Shown here one piece after another: positions 56,428-64,000 of a DNA stretch of 64,000 nt. A model generated the notes under the pieces. The model was not told the origin of the DNA, made no database searches, and saw only the letters and a list, made by a program, of their open reading frames with translations. This DNA is from Hirsutella rhossiliensis (lineage: Eukaryota; Ascomycota; Sordariomycetes; Hypocreales; Ophiocordycipitaceae). The position numbers and the translations under genes are program-made. Positions within the stretch are counted from its first letter, which is position 1. Every line of letters starts with the position of its first letter. The stretch spans positions 1,178,001 to 1,242,000 of the forward strand of contig NW_025408669.1 of the NCBI RefSeq assembly GCF_020360975.1. The letters run 5' to 3'.

Positions 56428-56793
56428 ATGCCGCCTCACCGTGTCCCAAAGCTCCCCCGCGCCAGACCCTCCGAGGTCTTTTGCATGGGCGCCGCAGGGG
56501 TGGGAGTCCTGACTCCGCTGTACCTCGTTATGCCCGGCGCCGAGGAGCGGCTGGCTCGCCAGACGACCAAGTGGGCTCCTCGTTGGGAGCGCAACATCAG
56601 CTACTTTGCGCCGCCCGTCGAGCGCACTGTCCAGCGCATCGAGCCTCCCGTTGCCAGGGCCATTCAACGAGTCGAAAGCCGGCTGCCACTCGAGAAGATG
56701 GCCAAGCAAGTTGACGCCGGCATCCGCAACGGCATTGGTCGCTTTGGCCCGTCCAAGCCGGTTTCGTCCCCGCCTCCAGCGTCGGCATCATAA
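56428..56793 (+). CDS. Hypothetical protein, about 121 aa
   Basis: The frame from MPPHRVPKLPRARPSEVFC to a TAA gives 121 aa. A longer reading from 56332 adds 32 residues that look like leader sequence, so the inner ATG is preferred; it lies just after a possible 5' UTR intron acceptor. Visible are a short hydrophobic stretch, CMGAAGVGVLTPLYLVM (about residues 19-35), that could span a membrane, then an amphipathic region with repeated VERTVQRIEPPVARAIQRVE and a Pro/Ser tail. No known domain. A membrane-associated or mitochondrial role is possible but not supported. On normal-composition DNA, plus strand. Confidence 0.6.
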   Translation: MPPHRVPKLPRARPSEVFCMGAAGVGVLTPLYLVMPGAEERLARQTTKWAPRWERNISYFAPPVERTVQRIEPPVARAIQRVESRLPLEKMAKQVDAGIRNGIGRFGPSKPVSSPPPASAS

Positions 56794-57871
56794 TCATATC
56801 TTTAGACTTCCTTCTCTCTGCCCTCTCATTGAACGGCCGCCCCGGACTGCTGGTCCGTGGAGCAGTCAACTCGTCACAGAAGCCATCGTCCGGGCACTAG
56901 CGCATGTCTCATGACATCGACGACTCTCTGGACTGCTTGCCAAGGCGGTATGCGCTGCATGGACACCATGCATGAGCTAAGAGGCATAGAGAAAGATATA
57001 GAGATATAGATAATCAATGTAAAATCTCAGAATCCTGTCTTCGCCTCAGAATTGCCATTGTTAGCGGTCGATGTCTTGTTTACAAGGGTGATATTCCTCT
57101 GTTGCATCCAATCCCCATATTTGTCTGCTCCATTGCGTGAAGAATATCGGGAAGTAGGTGCATGGATTTGCCATATTACATACATACCTAAACCGTGCAA
57201 CCCCTACGTCCAAGTGGGTCTTCGGCATGTAAAGGAACATGCTGGCAACGTCAGCGCGACATGCATGAGTGCGTGCATAAGTACATATGTATGTGGTCCA
57301 GCCAGAGGTGGGCCGATGATGGGCTGTTTGGAAGCTCGCAGGTTGGCTCCGGAGCATTCCGACTCGCCTCGGAGCGCTCCGCTGCCTCCATCTCTAGGTT
57401 GAGCAACGGGCCCAGAACATGTTCCGGCAACTCTGCCGCCCCGTATAGGCATTTCCTTGCGAGCATCTGCCATGGCATGGACGGCCGAGAGATGAAAACC
57501 CTCGTCTCTCAACAACTGCTGGCCGTCAGGCGTCAATGATGCTTCGGGCATAACGAGTCTGGTCCGCTTGCCAGAATCTCGGCAAGGCGCACGGCAGATG
57601 GGACGACGTAGCGTCTTTCATCTGGTTGGTGGTGCACACGTAGCTAGCTAGGTAGGAAGCATATGGGTGCCCCTGGGCGGGACTCGTCGTATCTCGCGCG
57701 GCAGGTGACTGACCAGTTGTGCCAGAACATGGAGAGCAATCTCGTATCCGAGGCTTCATCTTCTTTCCGGCACCGGCAGAAACCCCACGAGCCTTCCGAG
57801 CCTCGACAATCCCCCGTTACGCTGCAGAAGGCGCTCACGCTCCGACAGGAGACAGCACAACGGCCAACAAC
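56794..57871. other. Intergenic region between the hypothetical gene and the acyl-CoA ligase
   Basis: It contains the probable 3' UTR of the upstream gene (AT-rich GATATAGA stretch at 56990-57030) and the promoter of the ligase. ORFs on both strands of 57050-57760 overlap each other and carry no recognisable protein. No clear regulatory site was identified. Confidence 0.4.
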
Positions 57872-59804
57872 ATGCCCTTCGCCTCGGAACACCCCCCCCT
57901 GGTCGTGCCCGAAACGGACATCCTCAGCTATCTTTTTGCCCGAGGCCCCCGCACTGACAAGCCGCTTTGGATCGACAGCAGGCGGCCCAGCGAGAGTATC
58001 TCGGCCCGCCAGGCGCTCGAATGGGTCCGACGCCTCGGATTCGGCCTGGAGAGGCTGGGGCTGCGGCGAGGGGACGTCGTCGCGATTTGCACTCCGAATC
58101 ATATTTGGGTCCCCGTGGCCTTCCTTGGCATCGCTGGAGCCGGCTTCGTCTTCAGCGGCGCTAGCCCGGCATTCACTGTCCGTGGTATGTCGAAGACCCA
58201 ACCCCCATGGGCCCCATCAATGGGCAACTCCTTCACTGACCCGCACGGGGCCTTGGCTTCCCTTGCCACCGTGCGCTAGAACTGGCCTACCAGCTGGCTA
58301 ATAGCATGGCCAAGGCGATTCTGGTCCATCCCACCGTCCTCGAGCCCGCCCTCGAGGCCGCGGCACAGGTTGGCCTGCCCAAGGACCGTATCTTCCAGTT
58401 CTCGGACAAGGCATGCCAGACGCGCCACGGAGTCGACGACTGGACCGCCATGATCGGCACCCGCCAGCAGGGCGACGGTTGGCAGTGGCCGACGCTGGGT
58501 ACGGGCGAGGCTGCCCGGGCCCTCGCCGCCATCAACTACAGCTCGGGGACAACAGGCCTCCCCAAGGGCGTCTGCATCTCCCACGCCAACCTTATCACTA
58601 ACCTCGAGCAAACTATCTTTGTGAATTATGGCGGCACCCGCTCTTCTGGCCCACGGCTCGAGGAGCGCTGGATTGGCTTTCTTCCCCTGTTTCACGCCTA
58701 TGGACAGCTCTTCATGATCCTCATGGCGGCCAAGCTCGGCGTCCCTGTCTACGTCATGGCTCAGTTCGCCTTGACCGATTTCCTCGCCGTGATCGAGAGG
58801 CATCGCATCACGAGCCTGCACACTGTGCCCCCAGTCCTGGTCATGCTCGCCAAGAGACCCGAGACATCTCACTATGACCTGTCCAGCATTCGGGACGTAG
58901 TCTGCGGTGCGGCGCCGTTGTCACGAGAGCTGCAGAATGAGTGTCAGGTCCGGCTCGGGTGCCAGATCAGGCAGGCGTGGGGCATGACCGAGGCCACATG
59001 CACCTGCGCAATGACTCCAGTTGGCTTCCGTGACCAAAGCGGCTCTGTCGGCAAGCTGGTGCCCAATTGTGAGGCCAAGCTCGTCGACGATGATGGGCAT
59101 GAGGCAGAAGCGGGCCAGCGAGGAGAAATGTTCATCAGAGGTCCCAATGTCTGTCTTGGATACTGGAGGAGCGAGCAGGCCACTCGAGACACAATAGACT
59201 CTCAAGGCTGGCTCAGGACAGGAGATATTGCCATTCGCAACGACGACGGCTTGGTGTACATTGTGGATCGCAAAAAGGTTGGCTCCTCTCGTGCCGACTG
59301 CCGGTCCCTTACCTTGGCTGTTCTCGTAAACTAATGGAGCAATTCCAGGACTTTATAAAGGTCAACGCCCTTCAGGTGGCGCCGGCAGAGTTGGAAGCCG
59401 CCCTGCTGGAAAACGAGCACGTAGCAGATGCGGCCGTTGTGGGCATCACATTGTAAGTTGTACTGGCGATTGCACACACACACACAAGGAACAGTGACGA
59501 GCTGACCAAAGACACAAACCTCGTCAGGGCGGAGGGCAATGAGCGGCCGCGGGCATATGTCGTAATTCAAGTCGCATCTCGCAGCACAGTGACGCCTGAC
59601 AGCATACGGACCTGGATCGCCTCCCGTGTGTCCAAGCACAAACGACTCGAGGGCGGCGTCGTCTTCGTTGATGAGATCCCTAAGCTACCGAGCGGTAAGA
59701 TCAAGCGCAGGATGCTGAGGGAGAGAGCCCGGAGAGAGACAATGGAGCTGCAGGGACACAAGGAGAGCGGGGGAGATGGTGTCAGGCTCAAGCCGAGCCT
59801 GTAG
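57872..59804 (+). CDS. Acyl-CoA synthetase / 4-coumarate-CoA ligase-like protein, four exons
   Basis: ATP-dependent adenylation and CoA thioesterification of a carboxylic acid. Exons 57872-58184, 58280-59277, 59349-59452 and 59528-59804, with GT-AG introns of 95, 71 and 75 nt, give 563 aa. Motifs in order: phosphate loop SSGTTGLPKG (192-201), WGMTE (338-342), GWLRTGD (414-420), DRKKDFIKVNALQVAPAELE spanning the intron, and PKLPSGK with the catalytic lysine near 529. The joins restore family sequence (TVR|ELAYQL, DRKK|DFIK). Length and motif order fit 4CL-like and medium-chain fungal ligases; the substrate cannot be told. It ends LKPSL, not a canonical peroxisomal signal. An upstream in-frame ATG at 57719 is judged to be in the leader. 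Confidence 0.9.
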
Positions 59805-60601
59805 AGTTCTTTCACCCTGTCCGATCCCTCTCCGTGTGACTGAGAAGGTCGGGGCCAATTTCCGGCGAGAAGCTGAGAGAGAACAGCCCCCAAAAGAAGG
59901 GGTAGTTTTGGGTGCATGCTTACGGCGGAGGCTAGGGTCAGGTTAGACGTTTTTTTCCACCGAGGATGGGAACCAAGAGCAGGGACAGAAGCCGGGGGTG
60001 TAGTTGTTGCAGGCAGGAGTATGCGATGCACATCCTGTGGAGCGGTGTCCCGTGCGTGAGGCGGAGGAGGGTGCGGAAAGCAGAGGACGGAGTGGAGCCA
60101 CGTCCCGCGATAGCGCGGAGCGAGCTCCCGGTTGGCGGGCTCCGAGGTTCGGACTGCCTCCGTGTGACGACGCCGGACGGGAGACAACGTAAGCGGACAG
60201 GTCCAGGCACTCTGGACCGTCAATTGACCCCGGACTGGTCTCACCCCTCCCCAGATGCGCGGCTTGGGACGTGAAACGTAGTGTCGAATGCTTCGCGGCG
60301 GAGAGACGTATGCATCGGCCAAGAGCGCTCCGACGCCTGTCGCCGTTCCGTAATGCAGCGGATCACCGCCGTCTCCTCCCGGGAGCTTCCGGACCATATA
60401 AACAAGTGCCATCCCCGTCCAATTCCAGTCAGCATTCAGATCTGCCTGGCAGTGCGACAGTCCGGTAGCCTCGACGAAGCACGAGTATTTCAGTTTCGAC
60501 TGGCCCTCGCTCAAGAATCTCATTCGCATCTGAAAGTCTTTCCTCCTCTCCGTTGCCGAAACCGAGCCCCCATTGTGCGTTATTTGCAGCGCCAACGCAA
60601 A
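59805..60601. other. Intergenic region upstream of the SnoaL-like gene
   Basis: About 800 bp without a supported gene. It should hold the ligase 3' UTR and the next promoter: CATATAAACA at 60393-60402 is a TATA-like candidate about 200 bp before the ATG. The long minus-strand frame covering this region is antisense noise. Confidence 0.45.
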
Positions 60602-61130
60602 ATGCCTTCCAGAGAACAGCAGACCGAAGTCAGAGATGCCTACCTGGCGCTCTGGAGCGGTGACCTGTCGCTCGCCGACAAGATCTTGGACCCCAACGTC
60701 AAGCTCAACATTGACCGCCATCCGGCGGGAGAGGGCACCGCGCCTGTCGTCGCCAACACGGACAAAGACTTTCTCGGCTTCGTAACCATGGCACGCCACG
60801 GCTGGGAGCACTTCAGCTTCAAGGTCGTCCGTTGGGCGGCCGACGACAAGTACATCTGCGTCCGCTGGCAGGCACAAGCCACCATGGGCAAGGACTACAA
60901 GCCCCCGACGTAAGCATGCTACCCTCATCCCGTCCCAAATATCCCTCGAGACGGCCCAGAAAGCTGATGCCCAGTCTTCCTGCAGGTCTCTTAAGCCCGG
61001 CGACCAGATCACCTGGAACGGGACCGACTTCCTCGTCTTGAATGATTCCAACCGCCTCGTGGAGATCAACATTGCCCAGGACATGTTGGAGCTGTTCCAT
61101 GCGCTGGGAGCGAAATCAGTCGCCATCTAA
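60602..61130 (+). CDS. SnoaL/NTF2-like domain protein, two exons
   Basis: Exons 60602-60909 and 60986-61130 with a 76-nt GT-AG intron give 150 aa. The pattern is an N-terminal helix EVRDAYLALWSGDLSLADKI with LDPNVKLNIDRHP, then FEHFSFK-like HGWEHFSFKVVRWAADDKYICVRWQAQATM, and after the intron ITWNGTDFLVLNDSNRLVEI. This is typical of the cone-shaped SnoaL/NTF2 fold (polyketide cyclases, dehydratases, isomerases or ligand-binding proteins). No catalytic residues can be assigned, and the substrate is unknown. It follows the acyl-CoA ligase on the same strand with its own promoter space. MPSREQQ is chosen as start because upstream in-frame sequence is leader-like. Confidence 0.8.
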
Positions 61131-61403
61131 TGGGGTGCTGGCATCCGAGCTTCCCATAGGCAACCCTCCACGGCGATCCGCTTCCGCCTTGCGCTTCCCC
61201 TTCCTAAGACAGATAGAGGACACTTGTGTGGAGACGAGTGAGAAATTCAATCATCAGACTTTCCACGGCCTTTTGCTCCCGTGCGCATGCGTAGCTGTGG
61301 TGGTGGTAGGTAGGTCGGCTTAGGCCTGCGAATCGTCGGCAAGAGGCGATCCGGGTAGAGCTTTGGGAGCATGCCCCAAAGCCACTAGTATAGCCAGTGC
61401 CGG
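61131..61403. other. Convergent 3' intergenic region
   Basis: It lies between the stop of the SnoaL-like gene and the stop of the minus-strand gene. It holds both 3' UTRs; no gene seen. Confidence 0.5.
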
Positions 61404-61847
61404 TTAGTAGGAACGACGCCGGCGGTTGGGGAGGGCCACCTGCGGCCAGTGGTGGGCAAGCTCACGTCGTTGGAAGAGATAATAACTCGTCACGAGCAGG
61501 ATCGGAAGAGCCACAATGGTCGAGGTCCACTTCTTGCTCGCCGACTTGTATCTGCCTTGGTAGCTGTCCCTTTTGAGCTTCTCCTCGGCAGCTTCCCTGC
61601 TGCGGTTCTCTCGTTCGTCGAGGCGCCTCATGCGTGCCACGCGGAGAGCAGCCTCGCGGGCCTCGGCCGTTCTCAGCGCCTCTCTGTGCTGGTTTGGGCT
61701 CGAAATCGTGGGGGGCTTTGTTGTGAGTGCCTTTTTGGGGCGCCCGCTGGCACCCGTCGTTGTCCCTTTCAGCGTCGGATGCGCGTTTGCTGCGAGCCTT
61801 GTGCTGGTCGGTGCGGCCTTGGCCTGGCTGTTTTTTTGAGAAGGCAT
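61404..61847 (-). CDS. Small single-pass membrane protein, hypothetical
   Basis: 147 aa from MPSQKNSQAK. The Ser/Thr/Ala/Lys-rich N-terminal half is followed by an Arg/Glu-rich predicted helix (REALRTAEAREAALRVARMR to about 105), then KKWTSTIVALPILLVTSYYLF, a single membrane span near the C-terminus (about 111-131), and a short basic tail RRRRSY. The layout suggests a tail-anchored or C-terminal-anchor protein of ER or mitochondria. An upstream in-frame ATG at 61991 would add 48 residues in a good start context and cannot be excluded. No family recognised. Confidence 0.6.
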   Translation of the reverse strand: MPSQKNSQAKAAPTSTRLAANAHPTLKGTTTGASGRPKKALTTKPPTISSPNQHREALRTAEAREAALRVARMRRLDERENRSREAAEEKLKRDSYQGRYKSASKKWTSTIVALPILLVTSYYLFQRRELAHHWPQVALPNRRRRSY

Positions 61848-62528
61848 CGTCGCTATCCGCCTGGCCAAGTAAAGCGCTGGCTTTGGCGTAGAATCATCAG
61901 ACAATTGCCGGCCTCCATATTGCCAAAAGCGTCGACCACACAGTTCCAACGTCGGATTTGTCGCCCGTGCGGCTTTTATCGTTGTGGCCATGGCTATGTG
62001 GCCCGTCGTTTGAATTTGTTGAAGGATGCCCCCACGTTTCAGCTAACTTCACGTGTAGAGTACGAAGTATGAAGTATCCACTTCTCACGCCGCAGTTCCT
62101 GAGGAGCGCGAAGACGTTATGCACAGGGGCGGGCTCTCTACAGTAATGTCTGTTCCACACCTTTGTTTTATGGGCTCCAATCAACCCAGCAGTTTCTGTC
62201 TTCTAATCACGCCAAAGCATCCCGTGTCCTATTTGCCACGTGCTGGTGTAAGTGTCATTGCTGTAGTATCCTAGGCGCACCAATCGTGGACTAGGATGGC
62301 AGCGCGAGCTCGATACACCATCACCATGATAAAGACGAGCAGCAGACTCCCCCATGTCATCGCGATCCATTTCAATTACGAGCGTCTCGCCCCATGCAGA
62401 CGAGAATCGCTTCTCAAACGACAAGACCAAATTCCCCAACGCCTCACCCCAATCCATCCTTTGCCGTATCCCGATCCCTGAGACCTTCACCCGGTGCGCT
62501 CTTTTCTCTTCTTCGCCTCTGCGCCCGT
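61848..62528. other. Promoter of the small membrane protein and 3' region of SPT5
   Basis: A tandem minus-strand arrangement. The SPT5 3' UTR should lie just below 62529. Overlapping frames here (for example 62203-62865 minus) are shadows of the repeat-rich SPT5 end. Confidence 0.45.
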
Positions 62529-64000
62529 TCAATCGTCGTCCGTGTACGTCGGCCCGCTGGCAGCCGGGGTTTCTGGCGCCCCGCCATATGCCGCCGGCGT
62601 TGGTGCCCCGTAATAGCCAGCTGAACTGGCATATCCGCTGGCCCCGGGTGTCGGCGCCCCAGCCCCTGGCGTAGGCGCCGATTCCGCGCCCCACCCCCCT
62701 TGCCAATTCCCACCCGGAGTCGGTGCGTTGACTGCAGGCGTCGGCGCCGAGTAGGCGCCCGGCGTCGGCGCATTCAACGCACCTGGAGTAGGGGCCTCCA
62801 TCCCTGCCCCCGGCGTCGGCGCGTCGTAGGCAGCGGACGACGCAGCACCGGGTGTGTATCCCCACGATTCATTTCCACTAGCCCCCGGCGTCGGCGCCGA
62901 TGAGCCCCAAGCCGGCGTCTTGGAACCCGACATCCAGCTGTCCGTACTTCCTCCGTATGCTGGGGTTCGAGATCCAGCTCCAAAAGCGTCGCCCGCCGCC
63001 GGCGTCCGAGCTCCCGACTGCCAGGCTGGCGTTCGCGACCCCGAGCCATACGCGGTCCGGCTGCCATCGTAGGGATTGACGGTCCTCGAGCCATCCGCCC
63101 AAGCCGGGGTCCGCGAGCCTGAGTAGTCCTGCGCCTTCCACGCGGGAGTTCGCCCACTGGCCGCCGCTGGTGCTGTTGAAGTCGTCAGCAGAAGAAGTGG
63201 TGCTGAACGTCCAAGGGACGTGGCTAGAGGTAGACTTACTGCGTGATCCCCATGCGGGGACTCGATCGGAGCTTCCTGCGCCCATTGGCGTGCGGGAGCC
63301 TCCTTGCCAGCTCGGAGCCCTGTCACTCGGTCCACGGCTGGGTCCGCCGGACGAGCCGCGGCCTCTACCGTTGATGTCAATGGTGGCCCCGGTGGTCTTG
63401 TCCCTGAAGCTCAATGACTCTCGAGGAACCGTGATGGTTTTGCCCTTGGTATGCAGCTCGACACGGGCGTGCGTGTCCGTGGTATCTTTGACAATACCCA
63501 AGAGACCCTTGTACGGGCCCTTTTTGATAATCGCCGTCTGGTTGATGGCTCGGTCGCGGCCAAATGTCTTGACTGGGGGCTGCATCGCTTTGTTCTCGGT
63601 GCCGTTCTTGTGTATCTTCAACGCCGGGTTCATGGCATTCAGGTCGGGGCCCGACGAGGCAGCATTCACCCTACCTCCCTTAGCGGCGACTGTGTTGACC
63701 ATGCTGGCTTTGGTGACGAAAACGCCGGCATTTTCGGTGCTATCGTTGGTATGTAGGAAGATGTAGGAACGATGAATGTGGATGATCTTGCCCTGGCGCT
63801 GCTGGCCCGTGAACTCCTTGACCTTGTCGTCGAGCCGGATCTCGGAACCCTCCCGGTCGGCAGCGACGGCCTGTTTCCTTTTGGGCAGCTTGTTAGGAAT
63901 CTGCGATGGCATGAGCTGCCGCGTGTCCCCGTATTGATCGAGAACCACGAGGGACTCTCGATCGACCTTGACAACACAGCCGACCGTGGTAGGGTCGAGC
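62529..64000 (-). CDS. SPT5: Transcription elongation factor SPT5, 3' part (KOW domains and C-terminal repeats), runs off the right edge
   Basis: DSIF subunit that binds RNA polymerase II and supports elongation and mRNA processing. Visible exons are 64000-63240 (partial) and 63172-62529, with a 67-nt GT-AG intron. KOW-type segments are seen: [19 protein letters not shown] (about 63815-63770) and [14 protein letters not shown] (about 63515-63480). The C-terminal repeat region follows in two styles, SRTPAW/GSRTP units (about 63300-62890) then APTPGA units (62900-62560), ending GPTYTDDD. These repeats are phosphorylation targets in the family. The splice joins CGCA to CA, recreating SRTPA exactly. 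The N-terminal acidic region and NGN domain lie outside the window. Confidence 0.9.

Noticed and set aside
59567..61126. A 519-codon minus-strand open frame
   Set aside because: It lies opposite the last ligase exon and the spliced SnoaL-like gene, both of which show family motifs and proper introns. Its own translation shows no recognisable domain.
62203..62865. A 220-codon minus-strand frame and the overlapping frames of 62296-63157
   Set aside because: They are out-of-frame readings of the repeat-rich SPT5 C-terminal coding region and its 3' UTR.

Overview
The window looks like a chromosome segment of a filamentous ascomycete, probably a Sordariomycete (order not proven). The spliced genes have 50-95 nt GT-AG introns and fungal protein families (RAT1, SPT5, a 4CL-like acyl-CoA ligase). 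The transposons carry the footprint of repeat-induced point mutation (RIP): CpA and TpG are almost absent while CpG persists, and former CAG, CAA and TGG codons read as stops.

About 1-38,000 and 41,840-55,440 are nested dead transposons. Five groups can be separated. (1) Ty3/gypsy chromodomain LTR elements, here called gypsy-0, -1, -2 and -3. (2) A Tad1-like LINE with ORF1, and ORF2 carrying endonuclease, reverse transcriptase and RNase H: near full-length copies A (-), B (+) and E (+), a 5' copy D, and 3' stubs C, F, G and a decayed minus-strand one. (3) A second Tad1-like LINE, X (-), split by LINE-B. (4) Unit Y, with a GC-rich leader and an unidentified reading frame, split by gypsy-1 in one copy. 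(5) A tRNA-headed SINE of 773 bp inside gypsy-2. Target-site duplications (TSDs) give the nesting. gypsy-1 lies in a Y copy (TTAGA). LINE-B lies in X (13 bp). The SINE lies in gypsy-2 (13 bp). gypsy-2 itself runs from a 5' LTR at 10,556 to a 3' LTR ending at 37,146, flanked by AGTAA, and sits inside an LTR of gypsy-0. Three gypsy copies each keep an antisense reading frame between pol and the 3' LTR, coding for a Cys-rich plus coiled-coil protein. This is the most interesting signal in the window.

Two gene islands interrupt or border the repeats. At 38,759-41,586 (-) lies the essential nuclear 5'-3' exoribonuclease RAT1 (three exons), whose stop codon abuts RIP-mutated DNA. From 55,440 to the right edge the sequence is ordinary genic DNA: a small hypothetical protein (+), an acyl-CoA synthetase/4CL-like enzyme in four exons (+), a SnoaL/NTF2-like protein in two exons (+), a small single-pass membrane protein (-), and the 3' part of SPT5 (-), which runs off the right edge. 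RAT1 and SPT5 are housekeeping RNA polymerase II factors, so the repeats form a heterochromatin-like block between essential genes. The ligase and the SnoaL-like gene may be co-oriented metabolic neighbours, but no cluster is demonstrated.

No rRNA, CRISPR array, intact transposon ORF or convincing functional tRNA gene was seen. Transposon gene boundaries are approximate because they were read by eye through stops and frameshifts.
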